From Streptomyces sp. NBC_00536 (lineage in GTDB: Bacteria > Actinomycetota > Actinomycetes > Streptomycetales > Streptomycetaceae): DNA of 64,000 nt. The notes beneath the pieces were generated by a model. The model was not told the DNA's origin, made no database searches, and was given only the letters and a program-made list of their open reading frames with translations. This document shows positions 8,257-16,808 of this stretch, piece after piece (the stretch's first letter is position 1; every line of letters begins with the position of its first letter). The DNA lies in NCBI RefSeq assembly GCF_036346295.1, contig NZ_CP107819.1, positions 5,022,001-5,086,000 of the forward strand, read 5' to 3'. Both the position numbers and the translations under genes were made by a program.

Positions 8257-9402
8257 ATGACCCGTTCCGCCGCCACCCTGGCCCTCATCGAGAGCCCGGT
8301 CCAGCTCCTGAACGTGCTGGAGTGGGCCCACGCGAACGACGGCGCCGCCCGCGGCCCGCTGCTCGGCGCCGTCCCGCCCCAGCCGTCCGCCCCCGCCGCC
8401 CGCCGGGCTCCGGGCCCCGTGGCGCCGCTGCGGATCGTCGTCCTGCCGCCCACCGACCCCATGTCCCGGGGCCAGCTGCGCCGGATGGCCGGACTGGCGC
8501 GCGACGAGGGCCACGAGGTGCGCTGGCAGGAGGCCCGGGGCGGCCGGCTCGCCCCGCTCAAGGCGCTCGCCGCGCTGCTGCGCGAGGTGCGCTCCGCCCG
8601 CCGCGTCATCGTCGGCGACCCCTTCTCCCGCTACGTCCAGCTGCTGCTCACCCTGGTCCGCGCGGACGAGCTGGTCGTCGTCGACGACGGCACCGCCACC
8701 ATGGAGTTCATCGACCGGACCGCGCGCGGCGAACGCCTGGTGCGCTGGCACCGGGCGGGCGGCGGCGGCCTGCCCGGGCGGATCCGCGAGCTGGCGTACG
8801 CGCCGGTCTCCGGGGCCGCGCGCCGCCGGTTCACGGCGGCGGCGCGCAAGGGGCGCCGGGTCGAGGTCTTCACTTCCATGCCCGTCACGGCCCCGCCGGG
8901 CATGGAGCTGCGGCTGAACGACTTCGGCTGGACCCGCTCGCGGTTCGGCCCGCCCCGGCTGACCAAGGGCACCGACCTGGTGGGCACCTCGCTGGTGGAG
9001 ACGGGGGTGGTGGACCCGGCCCGCTATCTGGCGGCCGTCCGGGCGCTGGCCCGCGAGCACGGCGCCACCCGCTACTTCGCGCACCGCCGGGAGTCCCCGG
9101 ACAAGCTGCGGGCGCTGAGCGAGGCGACCGGGCTGGAGATCGTACGTCCGGACCTGCCGCTGGAGCTGATCGCCCGCCGGGGTCCGGTCGGGCGGACCGT
9201 GGTCAGCTTCCCCTCGACGGTCGTGCACACCCTGCCGTACGCGCTCGCGGGCACCGGGGTCACGGTGGCGGTCCGGGAGATCGATCCGGCCTGGCTCACC
9301 GGGAATGCCTCCCCGCGGGCCCGCGTTTTCCTCGCCGGGGTGGCCGACACCGCCCGTGATGTGCGCAGACTCCCCGCGCAGGCCGCTCAGAGCGCTCGAT
9401 GA
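8257..9402 (+). CDS. Putative sialyltransferase-like glycosyltransferase of the glycopolymer operon
   Basis: A 381-residue protein opening LALIESPVQLLNVLEWA. The ESPVQLLN element occurs at the start of lipooligosaccharide/polysialyl-transferase-like proteins. VIVGDPFSRYVQ and ELVVVDDGTATMEFI resemble the nucleotide-sugar binding region of that group, and YFAHRRESPDK plus FPSTVVHTL follow near the C-terminus. AAGGAG (8245-8250) fits ATG 8257 better than GTG 8254. It is the last gene of the operon, about 58 bases after neuB. Its role as polymer sialyl/Kdn transferase is inferred from context. Confidence 0.6.
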   Translation: MTRSAATLALIESPVQLLNVLEWAHANDGAARGPLLGAVPPQPSAPAARRAPGPVAPLRIVVLPPTDPMSRGQLRRMAGLARDEGHEVRWQEARGGRLAPLKALAALLREVRSARRVIVGDPFSRYVQLLLTLVRADELVVVDDGTATMEFIDRTARGERLVRWHRAGGGGLPGRIRELAYAPVSGAARRRFTAAARKGRRVEVFTSMPVTAPPGMELRLNDFGWTRSRFGPPRLTKGTDLVGTSLVETGVVDPARYLAAVRALAREHGATRYFAHRRESPDKLRALSEATGLEIVRPDLPLELIARRGPVGRTVVSFPSTVVHTLPYALAGTGVTVAVREIDPAWLTGNASPRARVFLAGVADTARDVRRLPAQAAQSAR

Positions 9403-9527
9403 GCGGCGGAGTTTACCCCCAGGGGTAGGTGCCCATGCGCCCGGAGGCCCAATTTTCTTCCCCTAACGGGTTGAACTTTTCCTGATCTCCAGCCAGTTGA
9501 CCCATTGGTACGCCTACCCTTCAACAG

Positions 9528-10784
9528 GTGAACCAGTTGATGTCCCGCGAGTCACAGACCGCCCTGCCCGGCAAGCCCGCCCAGCCCGAGCTGCCCGGTA
9601 CGCTCCCGGACCACCTGCGCGCCGAACTGATCGCGTTCCGCCGGGACTTGCACATGCATCCCGAACTCGGCCACCAGGAGTTCCGTACCACCGCCGCGAT
9701 CAAGGCGCGGCTGGAGAAAGCGGGGCTGCGACCACGGGTACTCTCCTCCGGCACCGGCCTGATCTGTGACGTCGGGACCTGGGACGGAGTGGCGCCCATG
9801 CTCGCCATCCGCGCGGACATCGACGCCCTGCCCATTCCCGACGCCAAGACCCACGTGTCCTACCGCTCCACCGTCCCGGACCGCGCCCACGCCTGCGGCC
9901 ACGACGTGCACACCGCCGTCGTGCTCGGCACCGGACTGGTCCTGGCCGACCTGGACCGGCAGGGGCTGCTGCCCCGGCCCGTGCGGCTGCTCTTCCAGCC
10001 CGCCGAGGAGGTGCTGCCGGGCGGCGCCACCGAGGCCATCGACTCCGGCGCACTGGACGGCGTGGGCAAGATGATCGCGGTGCACTGCGACCCGCGCGTG
10101 GACGCGGGCCGGATCGGCCTGCGGGCCGGCCCGATCACCTCCGCCTGCGACCGGCTGGAGGTCACCCTCGACGGGGCGGGCGGGCACACCGCGCGGCCGC
10201 ACCTGACCACCGACCTGGTGACGGCGGCGGCCCGGATCGCGCTCGACGTGCCCGCGCTGCTGACCCGCCGGATGGACGCCCGTAGCGGCATGTCCGTCAC
10301 CTGGGGCCGGATCGAGGCCGGGCACGCCTGCAACGTCATCCCGATGCACGCCGAGCTGTCCGGGACCGTGCGCTGCCTGGACCTGGCGGCCTGGCACGAG
10401 GCGCCGGAGCAGGTGCACGCGGCGATCGACGAGATCGCGGCGATGCACCGGGCCAAGTCGACGATCAACTACGTCCGGGGGGTGCCGCCGGTCGTCAACG
10501 ACCCGGCGGTCACCGAGCTGCTGCGCGAGGCGATGGCGGCGCGCCGCGGCGTGGACTCGGTCGAGGACACCGAGCAGAGCCTGGGCGGGGAGGACTTCTC
10601 CTGGTACCTGGAGCACGTCCCGGGGGCGATGGCCCGGCTCGGGGTGCGCGCGCCGGGCGACACCGCCAAGCGCGACCTGCACCGCGGCGACTTCGATGTG
10701 GACGAGTCCGCGATCGCCGTCGGAGTCGAGTTCTTCACCGCCGCGGCACTCCTCGACGGGCGGCGCGCCAGGCCGATCAGGTAA
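9528..10784 (+). CDS. M20-family amidohydrolase (metallopeptidase)
   Basis: A 418-residue zinc hydrolase of the aminoacylase/carboxypeptidase (AmhX/HipO) group. FRRDLHMHPELGHQEF, HACGHDVHTA (metal ligands), LFQPAEEVLPGGA (catalytic Glu pair), AGGHTARPH and LGGEDFSWYL appear in family order. Likely substrates are N-acyl amino acids or related amides; this cannot be narrowed. The start is GTG 9528, with ATG 9540 as an alternative. It stands alone, with a strong hairpin at 10818-10854 after it and a 125-base AT-richer leader before it. Confidence 0.85.
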   Translation: MNQLMSRESQTALPGKPAQPELPGTLPDHLRAELIAFRRDLHMHPELGHQEFRTTAAIKARLEKAGLRPRVLSSGTGLICDVGTWDGVAPMLAIRADIDALPIPDAKTHVSYRSTVPDRAHACGHDVHTAVVLGTGLVLADLDRQGLLPRPVRLLFQPAEEVLPGGATEAIDSGALDGVGKMIAVHCDPRVDAGRIGLRAGPITSACDRLEVTLDGAGGHTARPHLTTDLVTAAARIALDVPALLTRRMDARSGMSVTWGRIEAGHACNVIPMHAELSGTVRCLDLAAWHEAPEQVHAAIDEIAAMHRAKSTINYVRGVPPVVNDPAVTELLREAMAARRGVDSVEDTEQSLGGEDFSWYLEHVPGAMARLGVRAPGDTAKRDLHRGDFDVDESAIAVGVEFFTAAALLDGRRARPIR

Positions 10785-10817
10785 AGCTCCGTACAACACC
10801 GTTGGACCCGCGGGTGG

Positions 10818-10854
10818 ACGTGTCCAGCCCTTGATACACAAGGGCTGGACGCGT
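10818..10854 (+). terminator. Hairpin terminator after the M20 gene
   Basis: GTCCAGCCCTTG (10822-10833) and CAAGGGCTGGAC (10839-10850) form a perfect 12-bp stem around ATACA. The stem extends outward by four more pairs, one of them a G-T wobble. No poly-T follows, as is common in actinobacteria. Confidence 0.75.
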
Positions 10855-10929
10855 GACCGGTTACCAATCGGTCACTGTCCGGTTCGCGACGATCCGATAA
10901 CGACTCATGTACGGGTCTTTAACTGACAT

Positions 10930-10941
10930 CTACGCGCGTTA
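10930..10941. promoter_or_regulatory. CTACGCGCGTTA operator candidate before the BMP lipoprotein gene
   Basis: The palindromic core ACGCGCGT is shared with sites at 12209 and 16783, all upstream of nucleoside uptake or salvage genes. This copy lies 62 bases before the TTG start. Probably bound by a local repressor of nucleoside use; the protein is not identified. Confidence 0.55.
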
Positions 10942-11002
10942 CGATCGCGGCGAAACCAGCGCCGGTCCCGGCGCTTCGGTCAGGTTTTGAAGGAGCCTCC
11001 CC

Positions 11003-12058
11003 TTGCGCCGGATCACCAGGATCGCCACCGTGGGCATCGCCTCCGCGGCGCTCGCCCTCTCGGCCACCGCCTGTGGCGGTAAGAAGTCCTCGGACACCGG
11101 ATCTTCCTCCGACAAGAAGGAAGCTTCCGTCGCCATCGCGTACGACATCGGTGGCCGCGGCGACCAGTCGTTCAACGACGCCGCCTACGCGGGCCTCCAG
11201 CAGGCCGAGAAGGACCTGAAGGTCAAGGGCGCCGAGGCGGAGCCCACCGACGGCGAGGGCGAGGCCGACAAGGTCCAGCGCCTCACCGAGCTGGCCCGCA
11301 AGGGCAACAACCCGGTCATCGGCGTCGGCTTCTCCTACGCCCCGGCCATCAAGAAGGTCGCGCCGAAGTTCCCGAAGACCACCTTCGGCATCATCGACGA
11401 CACCTCGGTGACCGGCCCGAACATCGCCAACCTGGTGTTCAACGAGGAGCAGGGCTCCTACCTGGCCGGCGTCGCCGCCGCCAAGGTCTCCAAGACCGGC
11501 ACGGTCGGCTTCATCGGCGGTGTCGAGGTTCCGCTGATCAAGAAGTTCGAGGCGGGCTTCACCCAGGGCGTCAAGGACACCAACCCGAACGCCAAGGTGC
11601 TCTCGCACTACCTGACCCAGCCCCCGAACTTCGACGGCTTCTCCAAGCCCGACCTCGGCAAGGCCACGGCGCAGGGTCAGCTCGACGCGGGCGCCGACGT
11701 GGTCTACGCGGCCGCCGGTCTGGCCGGTTCGGGCGCCATCGAGGCCACCGCCGCCAAGGGCAAGTGGGCCATCGGTGTCGACTCCGACCAGTACAACCAG
11801 GCGGGTCTGGTCAAGTACAAGGACCACATCCTGACCTCGGTCACCAAGCAGGTCCAGCTCTCCGTCTTCAACCTGATCAAGTCGGTCGAGGACGGCAAGC
11901 CGCAGACCGGTGAGGTCCGCTACGGCCTGGACAAGGACGGCGTCGGCCTGGCCGACTCCAACCCCGAGTACAAGAAGATGACCGACGTCATCGCCGCCGT
12001 GAACCAGGCGAAGGCCGACATCATCGCGAAGAAGATCACGGTCAAGACCACTCCGTAG
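11003..12058 (+). CDS. BMP-family nucleoside-binding lipoprotein (ABC transporter)
   Basis: A 351-residue periplasmic-type binding protein of the BmpA/Med/PnrA family, anchored outside the membrane and presenting nucleosides to the ABC permeases downstream. The N-terminus has a signal peptide (RRITRIATVGIASAALALS) with a lipobox cysteine at residue 24 (ATAC), followed by a Ser/Lys linker. IAYDIGGRGDQSFND, YLAGVAAAKVSKTGTVGFIGG and VVYAAAGLAGSG are family motifs. The start is TTG, fixed by GAAGGAG (10989-10995) 7 bases upstream. It is followed by a terminator, so it is probably expressed in excess over the transporter genes. Confidence 0.9.
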   Translation: MRRITRIATVGIASAALALSATACGGKKSSDTGSSSDKKEASVAIAYDIGGRGDQSFNDAAYAGLQQAEKDLKVKGAEAEPTDGEGEADKVQRLTELARKGNNPVIGVGFSYAPAIKKVAPKFPKTTFGIIDDTSVTGPNIANLVFNEEQGSYLAGVAAAKVSKTGTVGFIGGVEVPLIKKFEAGFTQGVKDTNPNAKVLSHYLTQPPNFDGFSKPDLGKATAQGQLDAGADVVYAAAGLAGSGAIEATAAKGKWAIGVDSDQYNQAGLVKYKDHILTSVTKQVQLSVFNLIKSVEDGKPQTGEVRYGLDKDGVGLADSNPEYKKMTDVIAAVNQAKADIIAKKITVKTTP

Positions 12059-12087
12059 GTACTTGACTGACGGTTCGACATGGTTTC

Positions 12088-12126
12088 CGGGGTCCGGGCA
12101 GCGGTCTCTACCGCTCCCGGGCCCCG
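12088..12126 (+). terminator. Hairpin terminator after the lipoprotein gene
   Basis: CGGGG (12088-12092), CCGGG (12094-12098) and AGCGG (12100-12104) pair with CCGCT, CCCGG and CCCCG across the loop TCTCTA (12105-12110), with one wobble and one bulged C. It may attenuate rather than stop transcription into the ABC genes. Confidence 0.7.
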
Positions 12127-12208
12127 AGGTCGTCTCTTCCGGTTCTTGATCGCGGTTCTTGATCGCTATTTCTGGCCACTTGGCCGCAAGTTTTCACTTT
12201 CGACAGAG

Positions 12209-12220
12209 CTACGCGCGTAG
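12209..12220. promoter_or_regulatory. CTACGCGCGTAG perfect palindrome before the ABC ATPase gene
   Basis: A perfect 12-bp palindrome, the best copy of the motif also found at 10930 and 16783. It is an operator candidate for the transporter operon. Sequence directly upstream (CTTGATCG repeated near 12145 and 12160, TTTTCACTTTCG) is AT-richer and probably contains the promoter. Confidence 0.6.
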
Positions 12221-12280
12221 AGGCATCGTGGACGCGATACCGTCCTTCTCCCTCCCACCCGCCCGGCCGATCTCCGCCCC

Positions 12281-13945
12281 TTGCCCCCCGCCGACTCGGC
12301 TTTCCAGCTCCTTCCGCGCCAAGGAGAGTGCGTCATCAACGCGTCCAGCCCCCCGCTCGCCGTAGAACTGAACGGCATTACCAAGCGCTTCCCCGGCGTC
12401 GTCGCCAACAAGGACATCGCGATCACCGTCCGCAAGGGCACGGTCCACGCCCTGATCGGTGAGAACGGCGCCGGCAAGTCGACGCTGATGAAGATCCTCT
12501 ACGGCATGCAGAAGCCGGACGAGGGCACCATCGCCATCGACGGCGAGCAGGTCCACTTCTCCAGCCCCGGCGACGCCATCGCCCGCGGCATCGGCATGGT
12601 GCACCAGCACTTCATGCTCGCCGACAACCTCACCGTGCTGGAGAACGTGGTTCTCGGCGGCGAGAAGCTCTACGGCATCGGCGCCAAGGCCCGCAAGAAG
12701 ATCAAGGAGATCTCCGACGCGTACGGCCTGGGCGTGCGCCCGGACGCCCTCGTCGAAGACCTCGGGGTCGCCGACCGGCAGCGCGTGGAGATCCTCAAGG
12801 TCCTCTACCGGGGCGCCAAGATCCTCATCCTCGACGAGCCGACCGCCGTGCTCGTGCCGCAGGAAGTGGACGCGCTCTTCGACAACCTGCGCGAACTCAA
12901 GGCCGAGGGCCTGACCGTCATCTTCATCTCGCACAAGCTGGGCGAGGTGCTGAAGGTCGCCGACGACATCACCGTCATCCGGCGCGGCACGACGGTCGGC
13001 ACCGCGGACCCGCACGACCCCAAGACCACCACCAAGCTCCTCGCCGAGCTGATGGTCGGCTCCGAACTCCCGTCGCCCGAGACCCGCGAGTCCACGGTGA
13101 CGACGACGCCGATGCTGCAGGTCAAGGACCTGAGCCTGGCCGCCACCGACCCGGACGGCATCGTCCGCGAGGTGCTCGCCGGCATCGACCTCACCATCCA
13201 CAAGGGCGAGGTGCTCGGCATCGCGGGCGTCGAGGGCAACGGTCAGACGGAACTCATCGAAGCCCTGATGGGCATGAGCATCCCCGACGGCGGCACCATC
13301 ACGCTGGACGGCAAGGACATCTCCACCGTCCCGACGCGCAAGCGCCGCGAAGGCGGCATCGGCTACATCCCCGAGGACCGCCACCGGCACGGCCTGCTGC
13401 TGGAGTCCCCCCTGTGGGAGAACCGCATCCTGGGCCACGTCACCGAGGCGCCCAACTCCAAGCGCGGCGTCCTCGACCCGAAGGCCGTCCGCAAGGACAC
13501 CGAGCGGATCGTGCGCGAGTACGACGTCCGCACGCCCGGCATCGACGTCACCGCGTCCTCGCTCTCCGGCGGCAACCAGCAGAAGCTGATCGTCGGCCGC
13601 GAGATGAGCCACAACCCGAAGTTCCTGATCGCCGCCCACCCCACCCGTGGTGTGGACGTCGGCGCGCAGGCCCAGATCTGGGACACGATCCGCGAGGCCC
13701 GTCGCGAGGGCCTCGCCGTGCTGCTGATCTCGGCCGACCTGGACGAGCTGATCGGCCTGTCCGACACGCTGCGCGTGATCTACCGCGGCCGCCTGGTCGC
13801 GGACGCCAACCCGGCGACCGTCACCCCGGAGGAACTCGGCACCGCCATGACGGGCGCCGCCACCGGGCACCTGGAAGCAACCGACAACCACTCCGACGCC
13901 GGTACCGACGCTGGTACCGCATCCCCGGAGGACGAGGCCCGATGA
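12281..13945 (+). CDS. Nucleoside ABC transporter ATPase (two ABC domains)
   Basis: A 554-residue tandem ATPase of the sugar/nucleoside importer type (RbsA/NupA-like). Domain 1 has Walker A GENGAGKST, Walker B LILDEPTAVL and the switch IFISHKLGEVL. Domain 2 has the degenerate loop GVEGNGQTE usual for this family, the signature LSGGNQQK and FLIAAHPTRGVDVG. It powers uptake together with the two permeases. The start is uncertain: TTG 12281 has no ribosome-binding site, whereas AAGGAG (12321-12326) points to codons GTC 12332 or ATC 12335, giving a protein starting just before NASSPPLAVEL. The stop overlaps the first permease (ATGA). Confidence 0.9.
   Translation: MPPADSAFQLLPRQGECVINASSPPLAVELNGITKRFPGVVANKDIAITVRKGTVHALIGENGAGKSTLMKILYGMQKPDEGTIAIDGEQVHFSSPGDAIARGIGMVHQHFMLADNLTVLENVVLGGEKLYGIGAKARKKIKEISDAYGLGVRPDALVEDLGVADRQRVEILKVLYRGAKILILDEPTAVLVPQEVDALFDNLRELKAEGLTVIFISHKLGEVLKVADDITVIRRGTTVGTADPHDPKTTTKLLAELMVGSELPSPETRESTVTTTPMLQVKDLSLAATDPDGIVREVLAGIDLTIHKGEVLGIAGVEGNGQTELIEALMGMSIPDGGTITLDGKDISTVPTRKRREGGIGYIPEDRHRHGLLLESPLWENRILGHVTEAPNSKRGVLDPKAVRKDTERIVREYDVRTPGIDVTASSLSGGNQQKLIVGREMSHNPKFLIAAHPTRGVDVGAQAQIWDTIREARREGLAVLLISADLDELIGLSDTLRVIYRGRLVADANPATVTPEELGTAMTGAATGHLEATDNHSDAGTDAGTASPEDEAR
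12321..12335 (+). promoter_or_regulatory. Strong ribosome-binding site facing a non-standard start codon
   Basis: AAGGAG at 12321-12326 is the only good Shine-Dalgarno for the ABC ATPase. The in-frame codons at normal spacing are GTC (12332) and ATC (12335). The GTG at 12328 is out of frame. See the matching finding. Confidence 0.4.
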
Positions 13946-15057
13946 AGAAATTCGACAAGGACCGGCTGCTCCTCGCCTTCGCCGGGCCCGTGCTCGCGCT
14001 GGTCGCGGCTTTCGTGCTGACCGTGGTGGTGCTGGCGGCGACGGGCGTGGACCCGATCGACCCGCTGCGCATCATGGTGGAGAACGCCGGTTACGAGGAC
14101 GTACAGATCCTCATCCTCAACCAGGCGGGCACGTTCTACCTGGCGGCACTGGCGGTGGCCGTCGGCTTCCGGATGAACCTCTTCAACATCGGCGTCGACG
14201 GCCAGTACCGTCTCGCCGCGATGATCTCGGCCGTGGTGGGCACCGCGGTGACCCTGCCAGGGCCGCTGCACATCCTGCTCATCGTGGTCGTCGCCATGCT
14301 GACCGGTGCCTTCTGGGCCGGTATCGCGGGTGTCCTGAAGGCCAAGCGCGGGGTGAGCGAGGTCGTCTCCACGATCATGCTGAACGCCATCGCGACCAGC
14401 CTCATCGCGTGGCTGATCCTGCCGAAGAACCTCGGCGTGCAGCCCGCGGGCTCCAACGACCTGACGACCGGTGACATCGCCGAGTCGGGCTGGTTCCCGT
14501 CGGTGACCATCGGCGACGGCCTGGAGATCTACGGGTTCACCTTCGTGGCCTTCGCGCTGGGCATCGTCTACTGGTTCGCGCTCAACCGCACCCGCTTCGG
14601 CTTCGACCTGCGCGCCACCGGCGCCAGCGAGTCCGCCGCGCAGGCCTCCGGTGTGGACGCCAAGAAGATGATCATCACCTCGATGCTGATCTCGGGCGCG
14701 GTCGCCGGCCTCTCCGGCATGCCGCAGCTGCTGGGCGAGACCCACACGTACAACCTGTCCTTCCCGGTGGGCGTCGGATTCACCGGCATCACCATCGCGC
14801 TGCTGGGCCGCAACAGCCCGGTCGGCATCCTCTTCGCGTCCTTCCTGATGGCCTTCATCGACAAGGCCTCGGCCGGTCTCGACACGGCCGGGTACGCGAA
14901 GGAGATCGGCACGATCATGAAGGGCCTGATCGTGATCGCCGTCGTCGTCTCCTACGAACTCGTCCGCCGCTACGGCATCCGCCGCCAGCAGCAGAAGGTC
15001 GGCGAGGAGCTGGCCGCGGGTCACGCCATCAAGACCGAGAAGGAGGTCGCGGCGTGA
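13942..15057 (+). CDS. Nucleoside ABC transporter permease 1
   Basis: A 371-residue integral membrane protein with about 8-10 hydrophobic segments, starting LLLAFAGPVLALVAAFVLTVVVLAATG. FRMNLFNIGVDGQYRLAA and LKAKRGVSEVVSTIMLNAIA match BPD_transp_2 permeases of the RbsC/NupP type. The cytoplasmic LRATGASESAAQASGVDAKKM region is the usual ATPase contact. ATG 13942 overlaps the ATPase stop, and its own stop overlaps the GTG of permease 2. Together they form the heterodimeric channel. Confidence 0.9.
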   Translation: MKKFDKDRLLLAFAGPVLALVAAFVLTVVVLAATGVDPIDPLRIMVENAGYEDVQILILNQAGTFYLAALAVAVGFRMNLFNIGVDGQYRLAAMISAVVGTAVTLPGPLHILLIVVVAMLTGAFWAGIAGVLKAKRGVSEVVSTIMLNAIATSLIAWLILPKNLGVQPAGSNDLTTGDIAESGWFPSVTIGDGLEIYGFTFVAFALGIVYWFALNRTRFGFDLRATGASESAAQASGVDAKKMIITSMLISGAVAGLSGMPQLLGETHTYNLSFPVGVGFTGITIALLGRNSPVGILFASFLMAFIDKASAGLDTAGYAKEIGTIMKGLIVIAVVVSYELVRRYGIRRQQQKVGEELAAGHAIKTEKEVAA

Positions 15058-16319
15058 GCACCAGCACCGTTTCCGCGACGAGCGCGGCCCCCAAGAAGCA
15101 GGCCGGCCGCAAGAAGCTCACCCTGCCGTGGATCATGCTGATCATCGCGGGCGGCCTCGCGCTGGTCTCGCTGGTCCGCGTGATCAGCGGCGCCCAGGAC
15201 CTGACCTCCGTCGGCCAGGTCTCCGGCGCCCTCTCCCTCGCCGTGCCGATCGGCCTCGCCGGTCTCGGCGGTCTGTGGGCCGAGCGCGCGGGCGTCGTCA
15301 ACATCGGCCTCGAAGGCATGATGATCCTGGGCACCTGGTTCGGCGCCTGGGCGGGCTACCAGTGGGGTCCGTGGACCGGCGTGCTCGTCGGCATCGCGGG
15401 CGGCGCCGTCGGCGGCCTGCTGCACGCGATCATCACGGTCACCTTCAACGTGAACCACATCGTCTCCGGTGTGGCCATCAACATCCTGGCCCTCGGCTTC
15501 ACCCAGTACCTGTCGAACTTCACGTTCGCGGACGCCCCCGGCGGCTCCTCCAAGCAGTCGCCGCGCGTCGAGGAGATCTACCAGATCACCGTGCCGGGGC
15601 TGTCCGACTGGCTGACCACGCTCCAGGGCAAGCACTGGTTCTTCATCTCGGACCTCGCCGGCGTCCTCGGCGGCCTGGTCACCAACCTGTCGCTGCTGAC
15701 CGTCGTGGCCCTGCTGCTGATCCCCGGCACCTGGTGGGTGCTGTGGCGCACCACCTTCGGCCTGCGCCTGCGGTCCTGCGGTGAGAACCCCGTCGCCGCC
15801 GAATCCCTCGGCGTCAACGTCTACAAGTACAAGTACATCGCCGTGGTCGTCTCGGGCGCCCTCGCGGGCCTCGGCGGCGTGTTCCTGTCGATCGTCGCCA
15901 GCCCGATCTACCAGGAGGGCCAGACCGGCGGCCGCGGTTACATCGGTCTCGCCGCGATGATCTTCGGTAACTGGATGCCGGGCGGCATGGCACTGGGCGC
16001 GGGCCTCTTCGGCTTCACCGACAGCCTCAAGCTGCGCGGTGGCGCCGAGAACGTGCACGCGATGCTGCTGCTGATCGCGATCCTGCTCGTCCTGGCCGTC
16101 GCCTGGCAGCTGTACAAGCGGAAGTACATCGCGGCTGTCGTCTCCGCGGTCTGCGCCGTGGGCCTGTTCCTCTGGTACGTGACCACGGACGCGGTGCCGA
16201 GCCAGTTCGTGGACGCCGCCCCGTACCTGACCACCCTGCTGGTGCTCGCCCTCTCCGCGCAGCGCCTGCGGATGCCCAAGGCGGACGGCATGCCGTACCG
16301 CAAGGGCCAGGGCAAGTGA
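15054..16319 (+). CDS. Nucleoside ABC transporter permease 2
   Basis: A 421-residue BPD_transp_2 permease. The motifs LWAERAGVVNIGLEGMMILGTWFGA, VNHIVSGVAINILALGFTQYLS and LRSCGENPVAAESLGVNVYKYKY are those of the second subunit of BMP-type nucleoside importers. The C-terminal ~90 residues add extra membrane segments beyond the usual ~310-residue core. GTG 15054 overlaps the upstream TGA. Its stop overlaps the GTG of the cytidine deaminase, linking uptake directly to catabolism. Confidence 0.9.
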   Translation: MSTSTVSATSAAPKKQAGRKKLTLPWIMLIIAGGLALVSLVRVISGAQDLTSVGQVSGALSLAVPIGLAGLGGLWAERAGVVNIGLEGMMILGTWFGAWAGYQWGPWTGVLVGIAGGAVGGLLHAIITVTFNVNHIVSGVAINILALGFTQYLSNFTFADAPGGSSKQSPRVEEIYQITVPGLSDWLTTLQGKHWFFISDLAGVLGGLVTNLSLLTVVALLLIPGTWWVLWRTTFGLRLRSCGENPVAAESLGVNVYKYKYIAVVVSGALAGLGGVFLSIVASPIYQEGQTGGRGYIGLAAMIFGNWMPGGMALGAGLFGFTDSLKLRGGAENVHAMLLLIAILLVLAVAWQLYKRKYIAAVVSAVCAVGLFLWYVTTDAVPSQFVDAAPYLTTLLVLALSAQRLRMPKADGMPYRKGQGK

Positions 16320-16714
16320 CGACCGCGACCGTCCCCGACTGGGAGGCCCTGCGGGAGGCCGCCCGGGACGCCATGTCCCGGGCGTACGCCCCCTACTCGG
16401 GCTTCCCCGTCGGAGTCGCCGCGCTGGTCGACGACGGCCGCACCATCACCGGGTGCAACGTCGAGAACGCCAGCTACGGGCTCGGCCTGTGCGCCGAGTG
16501 CGGGCTCGTCTCCGCGCTCCAGGCCACCGGCGGCGGCCGCCTGACGCACTTCACCTGCGTCGACGGCAAGGGCGAGATCCTCGTCCCGTGCGGGCGCTGC
16601 CGGCAGCTCCTCTACGAGTTCGGCGGGCCCGAACTCCAGGTGGAGACGCCGGAGGGCGTCCTGCCGCTGGCGGCCATGCTGCCGCAGGCCTTCGGGCCCG
16701 ACCACCTGAGATAG
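16316..16714 (+). CDS. cdd: Cytidine deaminase
   Basis: A 132-residue homotetrameric-type cytidine deaminase converting cytidine or deoxycytidine to uridine or deoxyuridine. AYAPYSGFPVGVAAL opens the core, CNVENASYGLGLCAECGL gives the first zinc Cys and catalytic Glu, and VPCGRCRQLLYEF gives the other two zinc cysteines. GTG 16316 overlaps the permease stop. It is the last gene of the transporter operon, followed by a strong terminator. Function follows from sequence and context. Confidence 0.92.
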   Translation: MTTATVPDWEALREAARDAMSRAYAPYSGFPVGVAALVDDGRTITGCNVENASYGLGLCAECGLVSALQATGGGRLTHFTCVDGKGEILVPCGRCRQLLYEFGGPELQVETPEGVLPLAAMLPQAFGPDHLR

Positions 16715-16721
16715 CCGTGCG

Positions 16722-16755
16722 GACGGCCCTTCGCCCCTGGGGGCGGAGGGCCGTC
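16722..16755 (+). terminator. Strong terminator after cdd
   Basis: GACGGCCCT (16722-16730) pairs with AGGGCCGTC (16747-16755), and an inner CGCCC/GGGCG stem closes a 4-base loop. A T-rich stretch (CTTTTTCT, around 16767) follows. It ends the transporter-cdd operon. Confidence 0.8.
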
Positions 16756-16782
16756 GTACTTCCCGTCTTTTTCTCCCCACTC

Positions 16783-16796
16783 TCTATGCGCGTAGA
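16783..16796. promoter_or_regulatory. TCTATGCGCGTAGA operator candidate before deoA
   Basis: A near-perfect palindrome matching the motif at 10930 and 12209. It touches the ribosome-binding site AAGGAAG (16796-16802) of deoA, so binding there would act as repression. Confidence 0.6.
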
Positions 16797-16808
16797 AGGA
16801 AGTCATCC

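Noticed and set aside
9471..9521. TTGAAC/TTGACC hexamers as a promoter for the M20 gene
   Set aside because: The spacing to any -10-like hexamer is not convincing.
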